Source: CAZQHK01 sp964593455 (lineage in GTDB: Bacteria; Muiribacteriota; CAYSPT01). Taken from it: a stretch of DNA of 64,000 bases. The DNA is taken from contig CAZQHK010000015.1 in assembly GCA_964593455.1 (NCBI GenBank), positions 37,668-101,667 on the forward strand. The letters run 5' to 3'. Below are positions 43,899 to 52,202 of this stretch, one piece after another. Position 1 is the stretch's first letter, and every line of letters begins with the position of its first letter. The notes below the pieces were generated by a model. That model saw nothing but the letters and a program-made list of their open reading frames with translations, ran no database searches and was not told where the DNA came from. The position numbers were made by a program, and so were the translations under genes.

Positions 43899-44250
43899 TC
43901 ATTTAAACGAGAAATAGCGAATCGAAGTTCCAAAAATGGCGCCTTCCTTTAAGTAACCGCTGGAGACGATTACCTTTGCCTCCGGGTCGATCTCCAGCAG
44001 TTTTGTGACGGCTTCCTTGCCGCCCATGCCGCCCGGAATGGTCAAGTCCATTACCTTTCTTTTTGGTCGTGAAGAACGGGTCGAATACCTTATCAATATG
44101 TTGCTTTGTTATGCCGGTTCCGTGGTCTTTCATGGATATCTTTACATAGGGTTCTTTTTTCAGGATAGGCTCATGCTCCGAGCCGATAGGGATATTCTCA
44201 GCCTGAATTTCGATTACGGGCCCGGTAAGATAGGACAGGACGTCTATCAT
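43899..44250 (-). pseudogene. Broken hybrid histidine kinase/response regulator
   Basis: The upstream part of this minus-strand stretch reads YVKISMKDHGTGITKQHIDKVFDPFFTTKKKGNGL, the ATP-binding part of a histidine kinase. Downstream in another frame comes VMDLTIPGGMGGKEAVTKLLEIDPEAKVIVSSGYLKEG, a receiver-domain end. The region between (the rest of the kinase domain and the start of the receiver) is missing, and the receiver ends early. This is a hybrid sensor kinase with an internal deletion and a frame change. Confidence 0.72.
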
Positions 44251-44648
44251 CTCTTCGCTGGAAGCTTTTTCTCTATGGAATTCTTATGAGTAACAAATCT
44301 TAACCCCTAGCAAAGATAAGTAAAGCCACAACGGTTAATTTGGCCGCAGCTCGGACAATAATAAGATCCAAACGCATTAAATAGCATGTTTAACATAGCC
44401 GTTATAGAGCTCTCTTTTTCGAGGTCGGGCCTGTAGGGTTGTACTCGTTCTGCTGCATATATGAATAAAAAATAACCGCAAGCAAGATAAAAAATCGTAA
44501 TGCTGAACTTTAACACCAGTGAAACAGCCTTTCCTCCCGTTTATTCAACAAATGTATCTATACATATTTACCATATTTCATTTTATGCTTTCTACACATA
44601 CTGTTCACATAAAAGAACAAGTCGCCGGACGGGTTTGAAATCTCGTCA
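44251..44648. other. Spacer with no supported gene
   Basis: No convincing gene is seen. A 69-residue minus-strand frame with SYYCPSCGQ (44307-44516) has a GTG start without a ribosome site and is not called. AT-rich sequence near 44470-44600 may hold regulatory DNA. Confidence 0.25.
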
Positions 44649-44764
44649 GCACTCTACACAGTGGTTTATGGTGATACACAGTGACTCTCAGACTCTACTG
44701 TCTCTATAGTCTGCATAGTTTGTGCCCGGGGATGCGAAGGTGTTGCTGCGGCAACTGGTGAAAT
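44649..44764. repeat. Dispersed intergenic repeat, copy A
   Basis: This copy shares long blocks with copy C at 62600-62709 and a shorter one with copy B at 50112-50177. Shared parts include GCACTCTACA, the GTGATACACAGTGACT region, and CTACTGTCTCTATAGTCT, then CATAGTTTGTGCCCGG and the GTTGCTGC end. It lies in the gap before the RidA-like gene. Copies are not identical, so it is an old repeat. Confidence 0.75.
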
Positions 44765-44778
44765 AAGCGGGTCAATGG

Positions 44779-44784
44779 TATAAT
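44779..44784 (+). promoter_or_regulatory. Candidate -10 box for the RidA-like gene
   Basis: TATAAT lies 23 bases upstream of the ATG at 44807, within the final part of the repeat's flank. No clear -35 box is found at 16-18 bases, so the call is weak. Confidence 0.3.
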
Positions 44785-44806
44785 ATCCTGTGCTTTTCGG
44801 GTTGGA

Positions 44807-45925
44807 ATGAGGAATATTATCATACACAAACAGCCATACTCTGATACGTTCCTGGTAGTCATAGAGCGACAGGGTGTCACGGAGTCGTTTATCACTGTCT
44901 CTCCCGCTCCAGGTGAAAACCTGTCATCCGTGATCAGGCGATTGAAAGGCCTTCTGGAAGAACAGGACGCCAGGGTGGTGAAGTTCGACGTATTCGGGTC
45001 TATCGGTGAATTCGACACGCTGCTGAGTTCCCTGAAAAATGTGTTCGGGCATGTCGATTGGCCGATCACCTGGGTCGAGGGGATCAGTTGTTTTATCCAT
45101 CCTGTGGCAGGCTTTCATGTGCATGCCGTATCGGGCGTGGCCGTTGAAACGATATTCTTGGATGAAAGTCCCGCCGCCCGGGTTTTCGATGATGATTTCA
45201 GTCGGTACTGCGTGCTCGGTAATGTCTTCCCGGTTCCTACTTCCGCTTCCCGGGAAGAACAAACATGGAATGCTTTCATTACTCTCGAAACGTTGCTTAA
45301 CCGGGCCGGGATGGATCTGTCGAATATTGTCCGGACGTGGTTCTATAATGAAAACATCCTTGAATGGTATGACCAATTCAACGTTATGCGGGACAGTTTC
45401 TTCAAGAAAAGGGGAATTTTCAAAAGATTACTGCCGGCCAGTACCGGAGTCGGAGGAAATAATCAATACAAGGCGGCTCTCATTGCCAGTACTGTTGCCA
45501 TACGGGCCAGGGGAAACAATGTCAGGGTGCAAGAAGTAGTTTCTCCGGGCCAGTGTCCTGCCCCCGACTACGGGAGCGCATTCAGCAGAGCGGTTGAGAT
45601 AGCCATGCCGGACCATCGTGTGGTGCTGATTTCCGGAACTGCAAGCATTGATACCGGTGGCCAGACTGTTTATCCTCACGATATAAACGCTCAGGTTGCT
45701 CATACTATGGAAGTTGTGGAAAGCATCCTCGAATCCCGCGGTCTGGACTACTCTAACATTACCCGGGCTTTTGCTTATTTTAAGAGGGGGCAAGACGCTC
45801 CGGCTTTATATCGGTACTGGAAAAACAAAGGAAAACCTCCCATGCCGGTGATAATTATGCAAAATGATCTTTGCCGTGATAATCTCCTGTTTGAGATCGA
45901 GGTTGATGGTGTTTCACTGGAGTAA
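44807..45925 (+). CDS. Chorismatase/RidA-like protein
   Basis: The 372-residue product resembles the FkbO/Hyg5 chorismatase family. A RidA-like fold region has NRAGMDLSNIVRTWFYNENI, then LLPASTGVGGNNQYKAAL, EVVSPGQCPAPDYGSAFSRAVEI, VVLISGTASIDTGGQTVYPHD, and AHTMEVVESILESRG. Chorismatases cleave chorismate to hydroxybenzoate or dihydroxycyclohexadiene acids. The N-terminal third is less conserved, so function is uncertain; a RidA-type deaminase or structural homologue is possible. It is preceded by a dispersed repeat copy. Confidence 0.72.
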   Translation: MRNIIIHKQPYSDTFLVVIERQGVTESFITVSPAPGENLSSVIRRLKGLLEEQDARVVKFDVFGSIGEFDTLLSSLKNVFGHVDWPITWVEGISCFIHPVAGFHVHAVSGVAVETIFLDESPAARVFDDDFSRYCVLGNVFPVPTSASREEQTWNAFITLETLLNRAGMDLSNIVRTWFYNENILEWYDQFNVMRDSFFKKRGIFKRLLPASTGVGGNNQYKAALIASTVAIRARGNNVRVQEVVSPGQCPAPDYGSAFSRAVEIAMPDHRVVLISGTASIDTGGQTVYPHDINAQVAHTMEVVESILESRGLDYSNITRAFAYFKRGQDAPALYRYWKNKGKPPMPVIIMQNDLCRDNLLFEIEVDGVSLE

Positions 45926-45948
45926 AGCCCCGACCATGTGAAGAGATT

Positions 45949-47502
45949 TCAATGCCCCTGGGGCACCCTTGTCGCCCCCGTGTAGGCGTCCACTTGCGGA
46001 GGGTTGGGGAACATGGCTTCCTGAGGCTCACGCTGTATGGCGCGGGCCAGTTTAAACAGGCTGATGTTCACCTTTGATTTTACTAATTCAACGACATTGT
46101 AGGTGTCAATGAACGTATCATAGTATGCGGGATCTTCCTGAGGGAGAACGAATGCCTTGTGGGCCTGTCCCTGCTCGTCGAAATAGGCCAGGTACGGCAG
46201 CGCGCTTAAGCCATCACGACGGTTGCTCACAAAGCTAAACCAGCGTCCGTTCGAAGACCAGCGTGGGTAGCTTTCCGACAAATCACTGTTGACATTGTCA
46301 AGTCTTCGGTATTGCTTTGATTCAAGATCAAGCACATAGACATCGGAACTCCTTTGGTGGATTGGATAGGTGGTTTTGTCAGACAGAATGTGCAGTATAT
46401 ATCTGCCGCAAGGCGAAGGACGGGGAAAGGCGCAGGAAGTACCGAGATCCGAGTAGGCCATGACTGTTTCCGGTGAACCCCATGTATCCGTGACCGTATC
46501 GTAGGATATGCGCATCAGGTCGAATCTGAAGGTAGCTAAATCCTCGAGCATACGGAGTGGTTTGTCACCGGACCTGACAAAATAGATGTACCTGCCATCG
46601 GGCGACCAACAGGGATGGGTCTCGATATACTCGTTCTCGAAGACCTCCCTGGTGGTGCTGATGCTGTTGCTCTCCACATTGTAGACCACCAGATCGCCTC
46701 TTTTCTCAACCGCTTCAAAATAGTATAGTTTTTCGCGGGAAGGTATGTACCCGAAGAATTGGTTCAGCGTGGCCGCAATGTGGAGACCGTCAGGATGCCA
46801 CGAGGAATAGGCCAGTGGCCTGAACATAGGGGGCTGTTTTGTACTGATCTTGCGTGCTTTGCCGTCCATGACGAGCATCATGCCAGCCTGCACCATTCGC
46901 ACATGGAGGAGGAATCTGTCGGGATTGTGCTGGTGGAATGTGTGACAGTTGATGCACCCGACCGTGCCGTCCCGTAGGGTTATCAGGGGCGAGCGTTCAA
47001 ACGTCTCCAGGTTTCTTTGGAAAATGCCCTTGACCCAGGAGGTGCGTTTATTGGGCATGAGCAGGCGGTAGACGATGTATGATTCGATGGGCTCCCGGGC
47101 AACGGTGTTGGTTATCCGCTCGAACTGCACCCAGGTGCCGTCTTGTTTCTTCGCATATACATCGTAATAGAGGTGTTTGCCCTTGTTGTTCTCAAGCATC
47201 TTTCGCCATGCCTTCAGTGGTATCTGGCACGTCCCCTTGGGACAATGGAGTTCAAGCGGTGGTGTCGTATCAGATGAAATCCTGACCACATAGTCCCGGC
47301 CGTCCTCTTTGATACGGAAATTCAATGGGGCAATGTTTGGCGGAATGACAAGAGAGGTATAGTCCGGGTCAAGGCGCGGTGGGGCCTGAACCGCGGTGGC
47401 TGATGTGAGGTCAGGTGTGCGGCTGCAGGACACCAGCAGCAGTCCTATGGCTATGTAAAATGCTGCCCGAATCAAAGGGGTCATGAATTTTATCCTCCTC
47501 AA
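45949..47502 (-). CDS. TolB-like lipoprotein with one c-type haem motif
   Basis: The 517-residue product has a lipoprotein signal peptide ending in LLLVSC (lipobox cysteine) and a beta-propeller-like body (WSPDGRYIYFVRSG, RPSPCGRYILHIL, PRWSSNGRWFSFVS). An insert near residue 185 has the haem c motif CINCH. This combines a TolB-type propeller with a single haem site, seen in Bacteroidetes-type lipoproteins next to DUF6057 genes. The next gene on this strand, at 47499, is such a gene; the two overlap by 4 bases. Role unknown. Confidence 0.87.
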   Translation of the reverse strand: MRRIKFMTPLIRAAFYIAIGLLLVSCSRTPDLTSATAVQAPPRLDPDYTSLVIPPNIAPLNFRIKEDGRDYVVRISSDTTPPLELHCPKGTCQIPLKAWRKMLENNKGKHLYYDVYAKKQDGTWVQFERITNTVAREPIESYIVYRLLMPNKRTSWVKGIFQRNLETFERSPLITLRDGTVGCINCHTFHQHNPDRFLLHVRMVQAGMMLVMDGKARKISTKQPPMFRPLAYSSWHPDGLHIAATLNQFFGYIPSREKLYYFEAVEKRGDLVVYNVESNSISTTREVFENEYIETHPCWSPDGRYIYFVRSGDKPLRMLEDLATFRFDLMRISYDTVTDTWGSPETVMAYSDLGTSCAFPRPSPCGRYILHILSDKTTYPIHQRSSDVYVLDLESKQYRRLDNVNSDLSESYPRWSSNGRWFSFVSNRRDGLSALPYLAYFDEQGQAHKAFVLPQEDPAYYDTFIDTYNVVELVKSKVNISLFKLARAIQREPQEAMFPNPPQVDAYTGATRVPQGH

Positions 47503-49463
47503 TCGGTTCCCAGCCGCATGATTCGATCCAGGTTCTGGCGCGCTTTGACGAAGTCCTGATCCGTTCTCGCCACCTGGCGATAACGGGCGGCCGCCGCCTC
47601 AAACTTGCCCTGAGACATCAGCGCGTTACCCAGAAGGTAGTGGGTTTCGGACCCTGCCTCGCTTCCAGGGACAGAGGGCATAGTTCTGACAAAGAAGTAG
47701 TAGTACATGTAAGTACCGCCAAACACGCTTTCCAGCTTACGTTGTACTTCGTGCCTGCTTGTATCCTGAAATACCAGTTGCTGAAACCTTTTAAAACGTG
47801 ACACGGTATCATCATCATACGTGAAACCGTGTAAGTCAATAGTGCTGCCGCTGCCTTTCTCCAACCCCATGAGCGCCTCCTGACAATGAGTCGGTATGGA
47901 AATGTAGCCCGCTTCTCTCAAGTGCTGGATGTTTTCAGCAATCAGAGGCAGCGAAGCTTTATCGAGGAGAAACCAAGCGGTTAGATACTCGAATGCCAGG
48001 CGATTCTGCGGATTGCTTATCAGAAGGGTGAGAAGAGGTACAAAGTTGCTCAAATACATGTCAAGCTCAACCGTTGGTAGCTGCGTCCTCAATTCTGCAA
48101 AACATCTGTCTCGGGCATCGGTGTCCGCTATGATAGCCTTATAGCGCTGGGCAAACTCCTTATGAAAGAGGGTTTTCTCGAGTAGGTTGAGATACTTCTC
48201 GGCAATCTCATAGTTGCCGTTCACCATGTTGCATTCTGCGATACGCTTCAAGTTCTGGTAACTTCTCCCCAAGCTGGCCAGATCATTGTAGGCACATCTG
48301 AAAGCGGCGTTCATGTGCCCCATCTCGAAGAAAAGGTCGCTATTGTACATTGTCTCCATTTTGACGAAGTCCCCGGAGGAAAAGTTCAGCACAAGGCCGC
48401 GCGTGCCCCAGATTTGAGGGTAGTCGAACATCTCTTCTAAGAGTTTTCCTTTGTGGTTGAGCGCGTAGTTCGTGAAAAACTGCACCATCACCTCCCGCGA
48501 TGGATTCCTCCCCGCCTTGCTGAGAATAGCATCCCATTGCCTGCTTTTGTACAGTTGATGATAGTCAACAAATTCGCTCAACTCTGAATCGTACTGACTA
48601 TATAGCAGAAACATGGCGAGCCCGATGAGAAGCACCATTTGGGCACCTAGGCCGCCTCTCCTGGTCCAGAACGACTCCAGACGCTCAGGGCATGAGATTC
48701 TCATCCAGAATGGCATGAGCAGCAAGTAGGCATAAAGTACGATAACCAGCCAGGAATATGAGGCAACGAAAATAGTCGGGTATATCACTGCGTTGCGAAA
48801 GGAAATCGGGAACAGCCAGCGATAGGCGGCAAACGGCATGCAGAAAGTTAATGCCGGGTAGAGGAGCTTGAAGACAAGATTGGATGGCAGTGGGCTGTCG
48901 AACCACTCCCAAGCCGTTGCCCAGACGGCAAAGAACCAGACATATCCTCCGACAAGAAGATACAGGAATGGGGTGGCCAGCAACGCGTATATGTGTCTCG
49001 ACACTCCCCTGCGCAGAGACAGGTAGCCCAGAAAGGCGCCACCGGTCATGACCAGGCCTAGTGTGCCCTGTATGTAGTCAGGGCACTTCCAGGCGGGGGT
49101 TATAGATGTATGCAGGGCAAGCAGCAGTATGCATGGGAAAAAGGTCTGGAAAATATATACCGTAGGCTTCAGCTTTTTCTGAACGAGATAGAATAGCACA
49201 CCGAAGCAGGTGATGCACACGGAGATAGTCAGCGCCCCAAGCCATTTGTAGTGGTAGAACTGGCCCAGAAAGCGGGCAGCGTAGCGCAAGAGACCGCCAG
49301 GATGGTCGAGGAATTCCTGCAGGTACTCACGGCCGAATATGAAGAAACAGTTACTAGTCTTGCTTTGGGATACAATTACATAGTCGTATATCCAGTTATA
49401 TAAGGCAAAGGAAGAGATGGGCAACAGTAGCAAACCGATATATTGTAGGTGTCTGTTTCTCAT
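47499..49463 (-). CDS. DUF6057-type polytopic membrane protein
   Basis: The 654-residue product has about ten hydrophobic helices in the first half (YIGLLLLPISSFALYNWIY, LGALTISVCITCFGVLFYLV and others), then a long soluble C-terminal half with TPR-like helices (NLKRIAECNMVNGNYEIAEKYL, AMSQGKFEAAAARYRQVA). It is the DUF6057 pattern I recall from Bacteroidetes proteins. The downstream TolB-like haem lipoprotein gene overlaps it by 4 bases, so they probably work together at the envelope. Confidence 0.8.
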   Translation of the reverse strand: MRNRHLQYIGLLLLPISSFALYNWIYDYVIVSQSKTSNCFFIFGREYLQEFLDHPGGLLRYAARFLGQFYHYKWLGALTISVCITCFGVLFYLVQKKLKPTVYIFQTFFPCILLLALHTSITPAWKCPDYIQGTLGLVMTGGAFLGYLSLRRGVSRHIYALLATPFLYLLVGGYVWFFAVWATAWEWFDSPLPSNLVFKLLYPALTFCMPFAAYRWLFPISFRNAVIYPTIFVASYSWLVIVLYAYLLLMPFWMRISCPERLESFWTRRGGLGAQMVLLIGLAMFLLYSQYDSELSEFVDYHQLYKSRQWDAILSKAGRNPSREVMVQFFTNYALNHKGKLLEEMFDYPQIWGTRGLVLNFSSGDFVKMETMYNSDLFFEMGHMNAAFRCAYNDLASLGRSYQNLKRIAECNMVNGNYEIAEKYLNLLEKTLFHKEFAQRYKAIIADTDARDRCFAELRTQLPTVELDMYLSNFVPLLTLLISNPQNRLAFEYLTAWFLLDKASLPLIAENIQHLREAGYISIPTHCQEALMGLEKGSGSTIDLHGFTYDDDTVSRFKRFQQLVFQDTSRHEVQRKLESVFGGTYMYYYFFVRTMPSVPGSEAGSETHYLLGNALMSQGKFEAAAARYRQVARTDQDFVKARQNLDRIMRLGTD

Positions 49464-49589
49464 GATGTGTCGTGTGTAAGTCCACGGATTCCATCTGGCA
49501 AAGATTAACTCCCGGTAGTAATTCTATTACCTCCCTTCGCCTTCTGTCAAGCTCTTCACCGCTAAGAAACGCAGTATGGTATATTCGTT

Positions 49590-49607
49590 TATTAGCAATT
49601 GCTAATA
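49590..49607. promoter_or_regulatory. Perfect 18-bp palindrome, candidate ArsR operator
   Basis: TATTAGCAATTGCTAATA is a perfect palindrome. It ends at the first base of an ATG of the broken ArsR-family gene. ArsR/SmtB regulators bind palindromic sites of this kind next to their own gene, so it is a good candidate for the lost operator. It also lies 130 bases from the divergent DUF6057 gene start, and could regulate both. Confidence 0.6.
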
Positions 49608-49822
49608 TGGATGTGGGTTTTATGACCGAGGCGGCCGAGCTATTTAAGATCCTTTCAACTGATAGGAGAATTGAAATCATCGAATTTCTCAAAAAAGATT
49701 GGAAATATTATTCCTTGAACCGGGAAGCTCTTGAAAAATGCCGGCAAAGGCTTAATCGAATCTGCACCTGTGGGTGCCTGGGTAAGCAGGTAAGCGTTAA
49801 GAATAATCACGAAGGAATGTAA
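49607..49822 (+). pseudogene. ArsR-family regulator with internal deletion
   Basis: The frame reads MTEAAELFKILSTDRRIEIIEFLKK, the first two helices of an ArsR fold, and then jumps directly to DWKYYSLNREALEKCRQRLN, the C-terminal part (YYSLNREAL motif). The whole recognition helix and beta wing are missing, so it cannot bind DNA in the usual way. It ends with a cysteine cluster, RICTCGCLGK. The downstream small protein also has a CGCGC motif. The start could be the ATG at 49622 instead. Confidence 0.65.
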
Positions 49823-49893
49823 AACAGGGATATTTTTTTTAGGCATCTTTTTAAGTAATTACGCATAAACTGGATTGTAGGGAGGTGATCGCA

Positions 49894-50013
49894 ATGGCTA
49901 AAAGCGATAAAGAAGTTGAAAAGCAGGCTGGAGAAAAGAACTCTCAGAACGAGAGTGAGGCTAAAGGCTCCTGCGGTTGTGGTTGTATCCCGTCTCCTTC
50001 GAAGGCACAATAG
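49894..50013 (+). CDS. Cysteine-cluster small protein, 39 residues
   Basis: This short gene has a strong GGGAGGTGATCGCA site in front of the ATG. It encodes a hydrophilic, lysine/glutamate-rich product with a terminal SCGCGCIPSPSKAQ. The SCGCGC cluster would bind a soft metal such as As(III), Cu(I) or Zn(II). The adjacent ArsR remnant ends in a similar CTCGC. The gene is too short for routine calls; the ribosome site and cysteine cluster are the evidence. Confidence 0.6.
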   Translation: MAKSDKEVEKQAGEKNSQNESEAKGSCGCGCIPSPSKAQ

Positions 50014-50023
50014 GAGAAGTTTT

Positions 50024-50066
50024 ATGTTGGGGGCGGATTGAGTGCAGTCTGATCTGCCCCCAACAT
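50024..50066. other. Inverted repeat hairpin
   Basis: ATGTTGGGGGC (50024-50034) and GCCCCCAACAT (50056-50066) are perfect inverted repeats; the second overlaps the left end (50050-50063) of the IS3-type element. It may be the ends of two abutting insertions. No T-tract follows, so it is not called as a terminator. Confidence 0.45.
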
Positions 50067-50111
50067 GACCACCACAAGACTCGAAGAGAATCAAATCTCC
50101 TTATGTCAACT

Positions 50112-50177
50112 TGCTCTACTGTCTCTAGAGCCTCCATAGTTTGTGCTCGGTGTTGCGAAGGTGGTGCTGCAGTGAGC
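50112..50177. repeat. Dispersed intergenic repeat, copy B
   Basis: This shorter copy shares TGCTCTACTGTCTCTAGAG, CATAGTTTGTGCTCGGTGTT and GGTGGTGCTGCAGTGA with copies A and C. It lies within the IS3-derived element at 50050-50696, so the repeat may have been carried or captured by it. Confidence 0.65.
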
Positions 50178-50496
50178 GCTTTTCCTCCCCGCCAGTCAGA
50201 GCATGGAATCTTCATTTGTTCCACCCGAGATAAGCATGAGTTCACTTATCCTGCTATCTTCTCTACATTTTCGCAGTATTTCAACTTGGTCCCGACGTGA
50301 CCTGTGACTTGTGCCTCATCATACACCTCGACTTGTTCGGTGACTTTAGAATCACTCTCTTTAGATCGTTGCAGAACGATGATAAAGCAGCCGGCCTCCA
50401 GTTCAAAAACTGTACCTTTGTAAATATGGTAGGTGGGAATCGCTTTACTCACCGTGGTCCCATGGAAGTGCATGCATTTTACTTCAGATGAAATAA
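50178..50496. other. Interior of the degenerate IS3 element
   Basis: No intact gene is seen. A 124-residue minus-strand frame that crosses it (50246-50620) does not resemble known proteins and overlaps the transposase remnant. Confidence 0.3.
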
Positions 50497-50682
50497 GACG
50501 AGTTATTGAACGGAGAGATATTTGATACTTTATTGGAAGCAAGGATATTAACAGCGCAGTGGATGCGGGAGTACAACCGGATACGACCGCATAGTTCTCT
50601 GGATTACCGTCCACCAGCACCAGAAGTGTATGAACCTATGTTATTGGAACCCGTGACACTAACTCTGGAAGTGGTACAATGA
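50497..50682 (+). pseudogene. IS3-family OrfB transposase C-terminal fragment
   Basis: This frame reads DELLNGEIFDTLLEARILTA, QWMREYNRIRPHSSLDYRPP and APEVYEPMLLEPVTLTLEVV, then a stop. It is the end of an IS3-type integrase catalytic domain (the final Glu of the DDE triad lies upstream of this part). A stop lies just before DELL, so the frame is cut off at 50497. Confidence 0.75.
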
Positions 50683-50727
50683 TTGGGGGCAGGTCAATAC
50701 AATTAAAGCGTGGAAGGATATCATAGC

Positions 50728-51399
50728 ATGACCATGAACAGCCAGGAAGGATACGGTCTGTGGGCGGAAACGTATGACAATGAAAAGAACGCCCTGATTG
50801 CCATCGAGCAAGCACGAACCCGGGAACTTCTCAAAACGCTTACCTACTTCCGGGTACTGGACGCCGCCGCCGGCACCGGGCGGTACTCGATCCCGCTGGC
50901 AGCCGGAGGTGCTTCTGTCACGGCCGTCGATAACTGCCCAGAAATGCTGGCCCTAGCCAAACAAAAGGCACGCCGTGAAGGTTTGGACATTACCTTCCTA
51001 AACCAGTCTATCGAAGAAAAGCTCCCTTTCCCAAAAGATTCCTTCGACCTTGTTGTATGCGCCCTGGCTCTGTCCCATATTCATCACATTAAACCTGTGA
51101 TTGCCGAGTTCTACCGGGTTCTGGAAAACGGTGGGCACCTGCTGATTACCGATTTTCATCCTGCATGCATCCAGTTGGGCGGAGTGACGAGTTTCACCAG
51201 AAAAGAGACAATCCATAAAATCACCGTAGTCATGCACACCAGGGACGACTACATCCAGGCTTTTAACGAAACCAGATTCGAATGTGCCGTCCTCGAGGAC
51301 ATTCTCTTTGATATCGTCCCACCGGGTTATCTGCCGGATACTATCATGCAAAAGTACCGTGGTATCAGTTTGTGTCTAGTAATCCTAGGCCTGAAATAA
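50728..51399 (+). CDS. Class I SAM-dependent methyltransferase
   Basis: From the ATG at 50728 (GGAAGGA upstream) the product has 223 residues. It has FRVLDAAAGTGRYSIPLAAGGASVTAVDNCPEMLALAKQKA (motif I and acidic II), then FDLVVCALALSHIHHIKPVIAEFYRVLENGGHLLITDFHP, the standard UbiE-type layout. The substrate is unknown. It directly follows the IS3-derived element, so it may have been moved with it or flanked by it by chance. Confidence 0.87.
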   Translation: MTMNSQEGYGLWAETYDNEKNALIAIEQARTRELLKTLTYFRVLDAAAGTGRYSIPLAAGGASVTAVDNCPEMLALAKQKARREGLDITFLNQSIEEKLPFPKDSFDLVVCALALSHIHHIKPVIAEFYRVLENGGHLLITDFHPACIQLGGVTSFTRKETIHKITVVMHTRDDYIQAFNETRFECAVLEDILFDIVPPGYLPDTIMQKYRGISLCLVILGLK

Positions 51400-51496
51400 C
51401 CGCACTCACCGAAAATTCCATCCTGTTGAACCAATCAGCATTTTCACCAACCATGATTAACTGTTTTGTACACTTACAGCAGTATTTTACGCGGCC

Positions 51497-51667
51497 AGCT
51501 GCGGCCTGGGGGTGCTTTGCGAGCTGCGGGACAGGCTGGAAGACGAAAAGGGTTGGATCAGGTTCGCCAACGCCAGTGAAGATCTCATAGAGGTGTTCAG
51601 GTTTGTCATGCTGGACGAACTGTTTCCGTCATTCGACAATATAGCGGAAGCTTTACACGGAGAATAA
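51497..51667 (+). pseudogene. STAS-domain 3' fragment
   Basis: From 51497 this frame reads SCGLGVLCELRDRLEDEKGW, then IRFANASEDLIEVFRFVMLD and ELFPSFDNIAEALHGE, the second half of a STAS domain. It begins at the SxGLG motif, where the phosphorylatable serine normally lies. The first half of the domain is missing and there is no start codon. The IS91-like fragment begins about 50 bases later, so mobile DNA probably cut the gene. Confidence 0.6.
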
Positions 51668-51715
51668 ATCCGTTCCTTCAGTCTTGATAGAATCCTACCA
51701 GCTGTTTGCTCCTGG

Positions 51716-52162
51716 ATGGGTGGCGGAGGTTTCTTAAAGCCCTGGCTCAAGATGCCCATCAGCGAGAAACTGATAGTGTCCTTCGACGCGAAGCGGGAAA
51801 AGGTCCTGATCAGCTACAAGGGGCCGGTAAAGAGCAGGTCGAAGCTGCCCGGGATGAGAGTAGCGGTGCGGAACCAGCTGGAACTGCTGGACCCGCTGGA
51901 GTTCATCGCCCGGGTGGTGCAGCACATCCCCGACTTCATAGAGCGCAGCGCCTACCGCCGCACTTGGCGGCGCCTGATATGGAAGATCTTCGGGGCTGAC
52001 CCGCTCCTGTGTCCCCGCTGCGGGGTGAAGATGCGGATGCGGAAGGTCTACACCATGAAGTCGGAGATCGATGAGTTTCTGCACGAGCACCGGGCCCGGC
52101 TGCCGGCCCTGCTGGGAACCACCCGGCCGCCGCCGGTATCAGTGGCCGCCGTGGCCGCCTGA
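51716..52162 (+). pseudogene. IS91-like transposase C-terminal remnant
   Basis: The frame reads YKGPVKSRSKLPGMRVAV and then LELLDPLEFIARVVQHIPD, followed by RRTWRRLIWKIFGADPLLCPRCGVKMRM. This is the C-terminal part of IS91/Y2-type transposases (the DPLEFIARVVQHIPD and DPLLCPRCG motifs). The RYYG-type segment that normally lies between them is missing, and the catalytic part is absent. A hairpin terminator follows at 52203-52226. Confidence 0.7.
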
Positions 52163-52202
52163 TCTTTTCCGAAAAGCCCACTCCGTCGCACCCTTATCTC
52201 AT

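Larger units (their letters stand above)
50050..50696. mobile_element. Deletion derivative of an IS3-family element
   Basis: The 14-base ends TGATCTGCCCCCAA (50050-50063) and TTGGGGGCAGGTCA (50683-50696) are inverted copies with one mismatch. The interior has only the C-terminal part of an OrfB-type transposase (50497-50682) and dispersed-repeat copy B. Most of the transposase is gone, so the element could only move with help from a complete copy. The same terminal sequence and C-terminus occur at 39254-39380. Confidence 0.7.

Noticed and set aside
44307..44516. 69-residue minus-strand frame with a hydrophobic start and CPSCG
   Set aside because: GTG start without a ribosome site, no recognisable family, and it lies among broken genes. 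I left it as spacer.
50246..50620. 124-residue minus-strand frame
   Set aside because: It runs antisense over the IS3 transposase tail inside the degenerate element and resembles nothing.
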